Part shown: positions 11,271-19,267 of the stretch, piece after piece
Position numbering within the stretch: position 1 is the stretch's first letter
Layout: each line of letters begins with the position of its first letter
Assembly: GCA_963708645.1 (NCBI GenBank)
Contig: CAVPTA010000001.1
Location: 38,093 to 102,092 of the forward strand
Direction: 5' to 3'
From: RYN-133 sp963708645
Lineage (GTDB): Bacteria > Actinomycetota > Actinomycetes > Mycobacteriales > Jatrophihabitantaceae
Length of the DNA: 64,000 nt
Translations under genes and position numbers: made by a program
Notes under the pieces: generated by a model
What the model saw: only the letters and a program-made list of their open reading frames with translations
Told to the model about the DNA's origin: nothing
Database searches by the model: none

Positions 11271-12250
11271 AGGTCGTCTCCACGGGGGGTTGTTGCGTCG
11301 CAAACGAGTCTTCCAGACCGCCGGCGGACGCCGACACCGCCGGGTAGTGCGATGCGGCGTTGACCGCGCCAGTCAGTGATCAGCGCGTCGATGCGCTCGA
11401 CGTGTTCAGCGCTCACCTCGGTTGCGCCGCCCGCGAGGGCCCAGGCCCGCAGCACCCGGGTGCGCACGGCGCGTGGCAGCTGTGCCAACGCCGCCACGTC
11501 CAACTCGCGATGATCTTGCAGTTTCCCGTCCCCTGGCGCGCAAAACTGCAAGATCATCGCGTCCGAGAGGGCGGTCAGCGCGCCGTCGTCGTCCTGCAAC
11601 TGGGACGCGGTGCGTGCCAGCGCCTCGGCGACGCCGCCCTGCAGTACGTCCTCGAGCAGGGGCAGCACCTCGCGCCGCAGCCGCACTCGCTGCAAAGTGC
11701 GGTCGTCGTTGTGCGGGTCGTCCCAGTAGTCGAGGCCCACCGCGCGGCACGCCGCTTCGGTGGTCGAGCGGCGCACGCCCAGCAGCGGGCGCAGGTGGCG
11801 GCCCGAGCGCGCGCGCATGCCGGCGATCGATCGTGCGCCCGAGCCGCGTCCCAGACCAAGCAACACCGTCTCGGCCTGGTCGTCGAGCGTGTGCCCGAGC
11901 AGCACGTCCCGGCCGAGCGCGTCGGCGACCGCGTCGAGCGCGGCGTATCGGGCGCTGCGCGCTGCGGATTCGCGTCCACCGTCCGTCCCGACGCGTACCG
12001 CGACGATCTCGACCGGATCGAAGCCGAGCTCGTAGCCGATCGCCGCTACGCGCGCCGCCTGCTCGGCCGACCCGTCCTGCAGGCCATGATCGATCGTGAC
12101 CAGCGCTGCTCGTCCCTGCGCCTCGAACGCGACCGCCGCGGCGAGAGCCAGCGAGTCGGCCCCACCCGAACATGCGACGACCACCGCGTCGGTCACGAAC
12201 GGACGGACGGCGTGCCGCACTGCTGCGACTGCCGGATGCGGGCCGGCCAC
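11267..12250 (-). CDS. tilS: tRNA(Ile)-lysidine synthase
   Basis: TilS attaches lysine to the wobble cytidine of the AUA-reading tRNA-Ile, changing its charging and decoding. The N-type PP-loop motif SGGADS is at residues 28-33, followed by TIDHGLQDGS, GHTLDDQAETVLLGLGRGSG, and the family segment VGLDYWDDPHNDDRTLQRVRLRREVLPLL. The start is GTG 12250. Odd: residues about 230-249 (MILQFCAPGDGKLQDH) are encoded by a 56-base element with perfect 19-base inverted arms, which looks like an in-frame insertion between the catalytic and C-terminal domains. Confidence 0.96.
   Translation of the reverse strand: MAGPHPAVAAVRHAVRPFVTDAVVVACSGGADSLALAAAVAFEAQGRAALVTIDHGLQDGSAEQAARVAAIGYELGFDPVEIVAVRVGTDGGRESAARSARYAALDAVADALGRDVLLGHTLDDQAETVLLGLGRGSGARSIAGMRARSGRHLRPLLGVRRSTTEAACRAVGLDYWDDPHNDDRTLQRVRLRREVLPLLEDVLQGGVAEALARTASQLQDDDGALTALSDAMILQFCAPGDGKLQDHRELDVAALAQLPRAVRTRVLRAWALAGGATEVSAEHVERIDALITDWRGQRRIALPGGVGVRRRSGRLVCDATTPRGDDL
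11506..11561. repeat. Perfect 19-bp inverted repeat inserted in frame within tilS
   Basis: The left arm CGCGATGATCTTGCAGTTT (11506-11524) is the exact complement of the right arm at 11543-11561, with an 18-base GC-rich loop. It lies wholly inside the tilS reading frame and adds about 19 residues. The sequence is unlike its coding surroundings. It looks like a small palindromic mobile element that entered the gene without breaking the frame. Confidence 0.85.
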
Positions 12251-12264
12251 CTACGTCCCCACTG

Positions 12265-12321
12265 CTTTGCCCCGCCAATGTGACCAAATCCGGTCCGCCA
12301 GCGCGCATTCGCGGGGCAAAG
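12265..12321. repeat. 57-bp palindromic repeat, copy 1
   Basis: The arms CTTTGCCCCGC and GCGGGGCAAAG are perfect complements and continue as AATG/CATT after one mismatch; a short inner dyad GACC...GGTC sits between them. A second copy, differing at only three of 57 positions, follows at 12339. It lies between the DUF2342 protease gene and tilS, both on the minus strand. Confidence 0.85.
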
Positions 12322-12338
12322 CCGAACCACGGAGCGCC

Positions 12339-12395
12339 CTTTGCCCCGCCAATGCGACCAAATCCGGTCCGCCGGCGCACATTCGCGGGGCAAAG
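12339..12395. repeat. 57-bp palindromic repeat, copy 2
   Basis: This is a near-identical direct copy of the 12265-12321 element, 17 bases beyond it, with the same outer arms CTTTGCCCCGC/GCGGGGCAAAG. Two of the three differences fall in the inner loop and none falls in the arms. The pair fills almost the whole 166-base gap between the protease gene and tilS. Confidence 0.85.
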
Positions 12396-12416
12396 CGGAG
12401 CGTGCCCGACATCGGC

Positions 12417-13463
12417 TCAGGCGTGGACGCGCTTGATCCAGCTCAACGGTTCGCTGATCTCGGCCTTGGTCGGCAGCGTCTGCCGCGAGGTCCAGATCGC
12501 GTTGAAGCCGTCGAGCCCGACGCGGTCGATGACCGTGCGGACGAACGCCGACCCGTCGACGTACTGACGCGTCTTGGCCTCGAGCCCGAGCAGGCGGCGC
12601 AGCGCGCGGTCGAGTGCGTTGCCACCCTTGCGGCGGCGGGCGGCGAACCGCTTCTCGATCGCCTCTTGGGACGGGATCACCTTGGCCGGCACGGCGTTCA
12701 TGACGTATTCGGCGTGCCCTTCGACCAACGACATGAACGCCGTGATGCGGTCGAGGACCAGGCGCTGCTCGGGGGTCGCGACGACGGCCATCAGGCCCTC
12801 GCCATCGCCCTGCCCGCGCACGACCTTGACCAACTCGCCGACGGCGCCGGACAGTCGCCGCCGCAGCGCCGCGGGATCGGTGTCGGTGGCGTCGGTGAGC
12901 GCGTCGACCTCGTCCTGCATGTGCTGGCGCAACCAGGGGACGGCGGTGAACTGCACGCGGTGGGTGACCTCGTGAAGGCACACCCACAGCCGGAAGTCAC
13001 TCGGACTGACCTTGAGCTGGCGCTCGACGGCGACGATGTTCGGGGCCACCAGCAGCAGCTGCCCGCCGGTACGGTCGAAGAACTCGAACTGGCCCAGCAC
13101 CTTTCCCGACAGGAAGCCGAGCACCAGGCCGAGCTGGACCCCGGTCAGCCGCCCGCCGATGCCCTCGGCGACGCGTCCGACCGGGTTGTCTGCGGCGAGC
13201 TTGTCGACCAGCGGCGTCAGGACGGCCCGCATCCCGCTGGTGTTCGCGTCGATCCACGCGGGCCGGTCGATGACCCGGGTGACGGCGGTGACCTTCGGCT
13301 CGTCGAGGCCGGTCAGCTCGGCAACGTGGCCCGCCGCCCGCGAGGTGGCTTGGTAGAGCTCGCCGACCGTCTCGTCCGCCTCGGTGCGGGTCGCACTGGG
13401 AGAGGGCGGGCTGAACCGCTTGGCTGCTCTGGCAGCCACGTCCCAGTCGATGAGGGCACCCAC
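12417..13463 (-). CDS. Zinc-dependent metalloprotease of the DUF2342 family
   Basis: This 348-residue protein belongs to the actinobacterial DUF2342 family (often labelled coenzyme F420 biosynthesis-associated, although no such role is shown). The zinc motif HEVTH is at residues 164-168 (LWVCLHEVTHRVQF), with a downstream acidic ligand candidate in SLVEGHAEYVMN. Other conserved segments are GQFEFFD and VAPNIVAVERQL. It has no signal peptide and is probably cytoplasmic. It sits between dacB and tilS, its usual position; substrate and role are unknown. Confidence 0.88.
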   Translation of the reverse strand: MGALIDWDVAARAAKRFSPPSPSATRTEADETVGELYQATSRAAGHVAELTGLDEPKVTAVTRVIDRPAWIDANTSGMRAVLTPLVDKLAADNPVGRVAEGIGGRLTGVQLGLVLGFLSGKVLGQFEFFDRTGGQLLLVAPNIVAVERQLKVSPSDFRLWVCLHEVTHRVQFTAVPWLRQHMQDEVDALTDATDTDPAALRRRLSGAVGELVKVVRGQGDGEGLMAVVATPEQRLVLDRITAFMSLVEGHAEYVMNAVPAKVIPSQEAIEKRFAARRRKGGNALDRALRRLLGLEAKTRQYVDGSAFVRTVIDRVGLDGFNAIWTSRQTLPTKAEISEPLSWIKRVHA

Positions 13464-13496
13464 GTCGTCGACCCTACCGGCCCGTCCTGTGCACTC

Positions 13497-14891
13497 TCAG
13501 GCGCAACCGCACCGGCTCAGCGCGCCGGCGAGTTGGTCGAGGGCCGCTTCGGCGCCGAAGGTGCCGACGGCACGGTCGGCGTCGAAGGAGAACAGCAGCA
13601 GCCTGCCGGACTTGTCACGCACCATCCCGGCCAGCGACGACACGGTCGACAGGGTGCCGGTCTTGGCCCGCAGGCGGCCGGCCGCGAACCGTTCGGCGCC
13701 GGCGGTGTAGCGCGCCTGCAAGGTGCCGCTCCACCCCGCGACGGGCAGCATCGACGCGATCAGGCGCAGTTGTGCAGCGGCCGGCGGCCCGTAGCCGGCG
13801 ATCAGCCGCAGCACCGATACCAGCGCGGCCGGCGACACGCGATCACCGGAGGACAACCCGCTGCCGTCGTACATGCCGGCCCCGACGTGGGCACCGAGCC
13901 GGTCGAGCACCGTGCGGATCGCGGCGACGGCGCCGTTGAACGACGCCGGTTCGTGTTGGGCCAGCGCGACCTGCCGGGCCAGGACTTCGGCGATCACGTT
14001 GTCGGAGGTCTGCAGCATTTCGTCGATCAGCTGCGCGAGCGGCGCGGACTGCACGCTCGCGACGCGCTTTGCGCCGGCGGGGGCCTTGCCCGCCGTCACC
14101 GGCAGGTTCGGGTTGCCGAGCAGCCTGGCCATCGCAAGCCCGGCGTCGAGGTCGGGCTTGGTGCTGCGGGCATAGCCAGGTGCGGCGATCACCGCCGCGT
14201 CGCTCATGATCGCGGTGATGGGTGCCGCGTACTCGGTGCCGATATCGGTCGCGTCCCAGTGCGGCGAGACGGACGGGCCGCTGAACAGGGATCCGTCCAC
14301 GATGATCTTGCGGACGGTGATGTGCTTGGCGTGCAACTGCTGGACGAGGGACGAGATCCGCGCGGCGCCGAGGTAGGTGGTCGGTTTGCCCGGTGCCGCG
14401 GCCGCCAGGGTCGGGTCACCGCCGCCGACGAGCACGATCGTGCCGTTGCCCGCGTCGTCGACGGTCGTGGTGAACCGGTCACTCGGTTTGTGCACCGCCA
14501 GGATCGCCGCCGCGGTGAGCAGCTTCGCAGTCGACGCCGGGGCCGCGGTCGTGGTGCCCGAGTCGTTGAACAGCACCGTGCCGGTCTGTGCGTCGATCAC
14601 GCGCGCAAGCAACCGTCCGCCGAGTCCGGGCGCGTGGGCGAGACTCGTGATTGCGCGGCGCACCCCGGCCGCAGTCGGTGCCGGGCCGCCCGCCGTGGTC
14701 GCCGGCGGGCCCGGCGTGGCCGTCAGCGCCCCGATCGCTGCGGGCAGCGACGGCCTGGGCGGAGCCGGCTTCGCTCGGGCGTGTTTGATGCCGCGCGCGA
14801 TGCCGAAGCCGAGCGCAAACGCGGCCACGAGGACGATGACCGTGATGGCGCAGACCACGGCCAGGCGCCGACCGTGCCGAGGCGTTCCCAC
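13497..14891 (-). CDS. dacB: D-alanyl-D-alanine carboxypeptidase/endopeptidase (PBP4, S13 family)
   Basis: This penicillin-binding protein trims or cleaves peptidoglycan cross-bridges outside the membrane. A single N-terminal membrane segment (about residues 11-34) acts as signal anchor, followed by an Ala/Pro-rich linker. The S13 active-site motifs are complete: STAK at residues 120-123, SDN at 296-298 and KTG at 410-412. The length of 464 is typical. The start is GTG 14891, divergent from ppa with a 48-base gap that must hold both promoters. Confidence 0.95.
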   Translation of the reverse strand: MGTPRHGRRLAVVCAITVIVLVAAFALGFGIARGIKHARAKPAPPRPSLPAAIGALTATPGPPATTAGGPAPTAAGVRRAITSLAHAPGLGGRLLARVIDAQTGTVLFNDSGTTTAAPASTAKLLTAAAILAVHKPSDRFTTTVDDAGNGTIVLVGGGDPTLAAAAPGKPTTYLGAARISSLVQQLHAKHITVRKIIVDGSLFSGPSVSPHWDATDIGTEYAAPITAIMSDAAVIAAPGYARSTKPDLDAGLAMARLLGNPNLPVTAGKAPAGAKRVASVQSAPLAQLIDEMLQTSDNVIAEVLARQVALAQHEPASFNGAVAAIRTVLDRLGAHVGAGMYDGSGLSSGDRVSPAALVSVLRLIAGYGPPAAAQLRLIASMLPVAGWSGTLQARYTAGAERFAAGRLRAKTGTLSTVSSLAGMVRDKSGRLLLFSFDADRAVGTFGAEAALDQLAGALSRCGCA

Positions 14892-14939
14892 GATGCGTCA
14901 GACTATGTCCGTCCCGACCCGCCGTAGAGGAGCCCCACC

Positions 14940-15455
14940 GTGGAGTTCGACGTCCTGATCGAGATCCCGCGCGGTAGCCGCAACAAGTACGAGGTCGATC
15001 ACGAGTCCGGGCGCATGCGGCTCGACCGGACGCTGTTCACGTCCACCCAGTACCCCGCCGACTACGGGTACATCGAGGACACCCTCGGCGACGACGACGA
15101 CCCGCTCGACGCGATGATCGTGATCCACGGCGATCCGCTGTTCCCGGGCGTGCTCGTGCGATGCCGCGCCATCGGCATGTTCAAGATGACCGACGAGAAG
15201 GGCGGCGACGACAAGTTGTTGTGCGTGCCCGTGTCCGACCCGCGGCTCGAGCACCTGCGCGACATCCACCACGTACCGGAGTTCGACCGGCTCGAGATCC
15301 AGCACTTCTTCGAGGTCTACAAGGATCTTGAGCCCGGCAAGTCGGTCGAGGGCGCCGAGTGGGTCGGCCGCGTCGAGGCCGAGAAAGAGATCGAGCGCTC
15401 GCGCCAGCGGTTCCTCGACGCCGGCGGCTACTCAGCCGGCCACTCCGACCACTAA
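14940..15455 (+). CDS. ppa: Inorganic pyrophosphatase
   Basis: Ppa hydrolyses pyrophosphate, driving biosynthetic reactions. The 171-residue, family I soluble enzyme shows IEIPRGSRNKYEVD, the tyrosine-rich YPADYGYIEDTLGDDDDPLDAMI segment (metal-binding aspartates) and the later KGGDDKLLCVP. The start is GTG 14940, with GAGGAG seven bases upstream. Its TAA overlaps the TAG of the convergent esterase gene (15452-15455). Confidence 0.97.
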   Translation: MEFDVLIEIPRGSRNKYEVDHESGRMRLDRTLFTSTQYPADYGYIEDTLGDDDDPLDAMIVIHGDPLFPGVLVRCRAIGMFKMTDEKGGDDKLLCVPVSDPRLEHLRDIHHVPEFDRLEIQHFFEVYKDLEPGKSVEGAEWVGRVEAEKEIERSRQRFLDAGGYSAGHSDH

Positions 15456-16834
15456 CGGATCGTCACCGTCGCTGCGCCGTTCTTGGGGACGATGCGCAGG
15501 CGGAGCCGCCCGCCCGGTCCGGCGGTCGCCGTCTGCGGCCCGCTGCCGCCGGCGACGTGGACGTGGTGGACCGATCCCGGCCGGTAGAAGTGGGGCGTCG
15601 TCACGCGGGCCGACGTAGCGCCCGTGCGCAGCACGAAGCGGGACCGGCCGGCCTGCCCGAGCGAGCTCCACGCCTGCTTCGCGGATCGCTGGTTGGCCAC
15701 CGTCCAACCCCACTGCGTCCAGTCCTTCGCCGTCGCACGGTAGAAGATCACGGCCGGCCAGCGCCGATGCTCGGCGAAGACCTTCGCCAGTCGCGGCAGG
15801 TACTGCCTGAGATCGCGCGTCCAGTACGGCCAAGAGTGCGTGCCGGGGCCGTAGTTGTCGAAGTAGTACCGGACGTGGATCTTGTCGGCGGCCTGGGTGA
15901 AGAAGACCGTCGACTGGTGCACGATCGCTTCGAACGCCGCCGCCTGTCCCGTCCCAGAGCCGGGCTTGTCGAGCGGGCCGGGCTGGCCGTTGCCGCTCCA
16001 CAGTTCGATGTCGAGCGGACGCATGTTGCGCACAAGCGTCGCCGGGTTGTGACCCTTCCAGTTGATCTCATGGTCGGCGTGCGAGCCGAAGAACGCGTTC
16101 GGTTCGACGCCGTCGAGGCCGACCGCGGTCGCGGTGATCACCGACGTTGCCGCTGACTCGGCCGCCGGGTTCGACGCGATGTCCGGCGCGCCGGAGAACG
16201 CTGCGACCGCCACGAACTTGTCCGGGTGCCGCGCCGCATAGCTCGTCGAACCGAAACCTCCCTGCGACAGCCCGGCGATCGCCCGTCCCATGCGGGTGCG
16301 GACGGTGCGCAGGTTGGCGTCGATGAACGGGATCAGCTGCCGGATGTGGAACGTCTCCCAGTTCGCCCGTCCGAGCTTGGTGTGCTGGTCGACCCAGTTG
16401 GTGAACCAGCTGCCGCCGTTGCTGTGATAGCCGGCGTCGGCCATCACGGTGATCAGCTGGTACGGACGCGTGGTCGCAGCGGCGTGACCCATCGACAGCC
16501 AGTCGTTGGCCCCGCCGCTGGTGCCGTGGAACAGGTACAGCACCGGGTACCGCCGTGTCGTCAAGGGGTAACCGACAGGAAGCAGCACGTTGACGCGGAC
16601 AGGCTGCTGCAACTGACGGGTCTTCACGACCAGACGCCACAGCCGCGGTGACGGATGCCGCACGCTCACGATCGACAGACCGGCGTACGAACGGAACCGG
16701 GTCGTCGGTGCGGCGGCCGACATCGCGGTGGCCGACGTCACGGCGGCCGACGTCACGGTGGCGCTCACGAGCGTCGCGAACACCAGCACCGACACGACCA
16801 GAGCGGCTCGCAGCTTCCTCACGCGACAGATCAT
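15452..16834 (-). CDS. Secreted esterase of the antigen 85/esterase D fold
   Basis: This 460-residue alpha/beta hydrolase has a signal peptide in residues 1-42 (basic start, then a Val/Ala/Ser/Thr-rich hydrophobic core ending near AMSAAAP). The catalytic elements are YLFHGTSGGANDWL (oxyanion region), nucleophile elbow GLSQGG, and GTHSWPYW near the expected histidine. Beyond the hydrolase domain, about 120 C-terminal residues form a possible beta-sandwich. Its ATG overlaps the stop of the Suc_Fer-like gene (ATGA), so it is the last gene of the peptide-cupin-Suc_Fer operon. The substrate is unknown; it may act on cell-wall glycolipids or on the product of that operon. Confidence 0.83.
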   Translation of the reverse strand: MICRVRKLRAALVVSVLVFATLVSATVTSAAVTSATAMSAAAPTTRFRSYAGLSIVSVRHPSPRLWRLVVKTRQLQQPVRVNVLLPVGYPLTTRRYPVLYLFHGTSGGANDWLSMGHAAATTRPYQLITVMADAGYHSNGGSWFTNWVDQHTKLGRANWETFHIRQLIPFIDANLRTVRTRMGRAIAGLSQGGFGSTSYAARHPDKFVAVAAFSGAPDIASNPAAESAATSVITATAVGLDGVEPNAFFGSHADHEINWKGHNPATLVRNMRPLDIELWSGNGQPGPLDKPGSGTGQAAAFEAIVHQSTVFFTQAADKIHVRYYFDNYGPGTHSWPYWTRDLRQYLPRLAKVFAEHRRWPAVIFYRATAKDWTQWGWTVANQRSAKQAWSSLGQAGRSRFVLRTGATSARVTTPHFYRPGSVHHVHVAGGSGPQTATAGPGGRLRLRIVPKNGAATVTIR

Positions 16835-17738
16835 TCCCCGACTGCGTCGATCCGCACCGGCCGATAGGAGAAGAAATGACCCGTGCCCGGACGCGTGCAG
16901 GTCAGGCCGTCGGCCGCGACGCGGCGCACCTGCACGAGCACCTCGAGCTGGCCGTGCGGGCCGTCCAGGCGGACGTTCGCGTGCCCGTCGACGACGGGTG
17001 TCGCAGTGAGCACACGCAGGTCGGCCGCCTTGCGGATGCCGAGGTGTTCATAACCGAACGCGAGCGCGGCCTGTGCCACCGGGACGAGTCCGATCCGTCC
17101 GCGCACCAAGGCCCCCACGACCTCGCCGGCCTCGGCTGCAGCGACGAACTCCGGTGCGGCGAACGGAAGCACCCGTCCGTACATGAGACCGCTCGGCAGC
17201 ATCAGGACGTTGGCAGCGAACCGCTCGCCGCCGACGTGGCTGCACTCCCACACCCGTCCCGGACGGAGGTCGGCGAGCGCGGCGGCGACCGGACGGCCGC
17301 GCAGCGCGCAGCAGGTGTCGTGCTTGCTGTGCGCGCACACGAGGTACACCGGGGCGTCGTCGGGCCGACCCGCCGAGTCGTCGAGCGGCAGCTCGAGCAA
17401 CGCACGGTCTTCGTGGTACTCGCCGTGCCGCACCGTCAGATGTCCATCGCGGGTATCGGCGAGATACCAGCTCCGCACGGTCCCCGCGGGAGTACGTCCC
17501 GGACGCCGGATCGCGAGCACGCGGACGCCCTCGCTCGCGGCGCGCGCCTCCAACGCGGCCGCGATCGCAGGGTCGAAGCGCGACTCGCGCAGTCCGTCGC
17601 GGCCCCACGGGCCGGGCTGTTCGACCAACAGCACCCGCGCGGCGGGGAACGCGGTGCCGAGCATCGGGTCGCCACGCAACTGCGCGTGCAGCGCGCACCG
17701 GTTCGCCGACTCGCGGGGCTGCGGACCGCGGTGGGCAC
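16831..17738 (-). CDS. Sucrase/ferredoxin-like (Suc_Fer) iron-sulfur protein, frameshifted
   Basis: This is a thioredoxin-fold, probably [2Fe-2S], protein of the sucrase/ferredoxin-like family. Visible segments are LVEQPGPWG, the cysteine cluster VCAHSKHDTCCALRG, and ECSHVGGERFAANVLMLPSG, which hold the Cys and His cluster ligands, then a second thioredoxin-like half. GTG at 17738 starts it five bases after the cupin stop. A frame break near 17716 in a run of C (AGCCCCGCGAG) separates the start from NRCALHAQLRGD; the span of 908 bases lacks one base. Without correction, the only usable in-frame start is TTG 17679, which would drop the N-terminal conserved Cys. It probably supplies electrons within the operon, which is inference. 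Confidence 0.8.
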
Positions 17739-17743
17739 CGCGA

Positions 17744-18970
17744 TCAGCCAGGGACGATCACACCCTCGCGCAGCAGCCGACGCGCCACGACCAGTTGGTC
17801 TTCGCGGTCGAGACCGGTCAGGTCGCCGGGTGTGAACACCTCGCCCGACAGGACGGTTTTCAGCGCATCGGCTGTCTCGATCGGCAGGCTCACCCGTCGG
17901 TCGAGCAGAGCGAGCGTGACGTTCTCGGCGTCGGTCGTCAGCCGTACCCGAAGCGCCCTGCGCAACCGCAGTCGCGAGCTGTGGTCGATCGTCTCGGCGG
18001 CTGCGAGCTGCGCGAGCGGCGCGACCGGTTCGGGACGGGTCTGCTGGCGCAGCCGGTCGCCGATGCCGGACGCGACCTCGTCCGCGCCCACCGCATCGAG
18101 GTGCGCGTGCAACGCGGCAACAGTGGCGTCGAGCTCGGCGGCGAGCACGGCCGGATCGTCGAGATCGACCCCCATCGGCAACGATGTGCGCAGTTTCGGG
18201 TCACGCTCGGCGAGATCGAGCAGCCGCTGCACGAGCGTGTATCGGGTGAGCGGGTGAACGCCCACCGTCAGGTGGATCGACGTCTCGCCGAGCGCGTCGG
18301 CGGCGTGGATCGTCCCGCGTGGCAGATACAGCGCGTCCCCCGGTTCGAGCACGACGTCGAGCAGCGGCTCGGCCTCGGCCCGCGAGGCGACCGCAGCGCG
18401 CGACTTCTCCCAGTTCTGGTTGTCCAACGGCGCAGGCACGACCGGCTCGTGCAGCTGCCAGCGCTTGCGTCCGGACACCTGCAGCACGAACACGTCGTGG
18501 ACGTCGTAGTGCGGCGCGAAGCCGCGGTTCTGCGGCGGGGTGATGTAGGCGTTGATCTGGACGGGGTGGCCGAGCTCGTCGGCCAGCTGCGACCCGAATC
18601 GCACCAGCGGCGGCCACGTGCGGTGCAATCCCTGCAGGACGAGGGTTGCTCCGTCGGCCAGTTGCGCCAGCACCCGGTCATCGGCGGCCTGGTCGGTGAT
18701 CCCGGCGCCTGCTCCCCCACCGCGGGTGAATTGTTTCGCCGGCAGGACGGTGCCGTCCTTGGCCATGCGCAGGAACGGCGTGCGCAGGCCGCGTTCGGAG
18801 ACCAACTCGTCGACAGCGTCCGGGGCGAACAGATCGCCGAACGAGCCGGCCAGTTCGGCGGCGCGGGTCAGCAGCGGCGCACGTCCCCAGATCTGCTCGG
18901 CGAACCGGTCCGACGACAAGACGGTGCAGCGCCGAAGCGCTGCACCGTCGTCGTCGTGCGTCGTGCTCAT
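17744..18970 (-). CDS. JmjC/cupin_4-type Fe(II)/2-oxoglutarate oxygenase
   Basis: This 408-residue protein resembles RoxA/YcfD, NO66 and MINA53, which hydroxylate residues of ribosomal or other proteins using iron, oxygen and 2-oxoglutarate. The metal triad is intact: H154 and D156 in FAPHYDVHDVFVLQ and H233 in TSIHLTVGVHP. GRKRWQLHEP and YLPRGTIHAA are also family signatures, and a helical plus winged-helix-like C-terminal region follows. Its ATG starts directly after the TGA of the small acidic peptide gene, so the two are translationally coupled. The peptide is therefore a prime candidate substrate, although a ribosomal protein remains possible. Confidence 0.87.
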   Translation of the reverse strand: MSTTHDDDGAALRRCTVLSSDRFAEQIWGRAPLLTRAAELAGSFGDLFAPDAVDELVSERGLRTPFLRMAKDGTVLPAKQFTRGGGAGAGITDQAADDRVLAQLADGATLVLQGLHRTWPPLVRFGSQLADELGHPVQINAYITPPQNRGFAPHYDVHDVFVLQVSGRKRWQLHEPVVPAPLDNQNWEKSRAAVASRAEAEPLLDVVLEPGDALYLPRGTIHAADALGETSIHLTVGVHPLTRYTLVQRLLDLAERDPKLRTSLPMGVDLDDPAVLAAELDATVAALHAHLDAVGADEVASGIGDRLRQQTRPEPVAPLAQLAAAETIDHSSRLRLRRALRVRLTTDAENVTLALLDRRVSLPIETADALKTVLSGEVFTPGDLTGLDREDQLVVARRLLREGVIVPG

Positions 18971-19204
18971 TCAGGCAGAACCGTCAGCTCCGCCGTCGCC
19001 GCCACTGCCGGCGTGGCCGTCCGCGGCGCCGTCACCTGCACTGCCGTCGGCGCCACCGTCACCACCCGGCGAGTCGGCGTTGCCGTCTGCGCTGGCGTCG
19101 GCGCCACCGTCGGCGCCGCTGTCCTTGTCGGCCTCGGCGTCAGCGCCGCCGTCGGCGCCGCTGTCCTCGTCGAACGTGCCCGATGTCATGTCGTCGTCGT
19201 CCAT
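18971..19204 (-). CDS. Small acidic Gly/Ala/Asp-repeat peptide (possible oxygenase substrate)
   Basis: This 77-residue peptide begins MDDDDMTSGTFDED and is then built almost only of Gly, Ala, Asp and Ser. It contains direct repeats DSGADGGADA (residues 14-23 and 28-37) and DGGADGSA (49-56 and 70-77). It has no Cys, one Lys and one His, and no membrane segment. ATG 19204 is chosen because AAGGAG ends nine to ten bases upstream; a GTG at 19222 overlaps that site. Its stop touches the cupin ATG with zero spacing. It resembles no family I can name. A peptide so acidic and repetitive just before a JmjC hydroxylase suggests a modified peptide or an aspartate/histidine hydroxylation substrate. Confidence 0.7.
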   Translation of the reverse strand: MDDDDMTSGTFDEDSGADGGADAEADKDSGADGGADASADGNADSPGGDGGADGSAGDGAADGHAGSGGDGGADGSA

Positions 19205-19267
19205 GTCCGTGCTCTCCTTCACCCCCGACGGCCCGGTCCGGCCGTTCGGTTGGCTCCTACCCTGCGG

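Noticed and set aside
12265..12395. CRISPR-like array
   Set aside because: There are only two repeat units of 57 bases separated by 17 bases, each self-complementary, and no cas genes are nearby.
12096..14927. A 943-codon open frame on the plus strand
   Set aside because: It is antisense to the end of tilS, the DUF2342 protease and dacB, has no recognisable motif, and runs through the 57-base palindromic repeats.
18971..19204. Calcium-binding RTX-type repeats in the acidic peptide
   Set aside because: The Gly/Asp content is suggestive, but the regular nonapeptide GGxGxDxUx spacing is absent and no secretion system is present.
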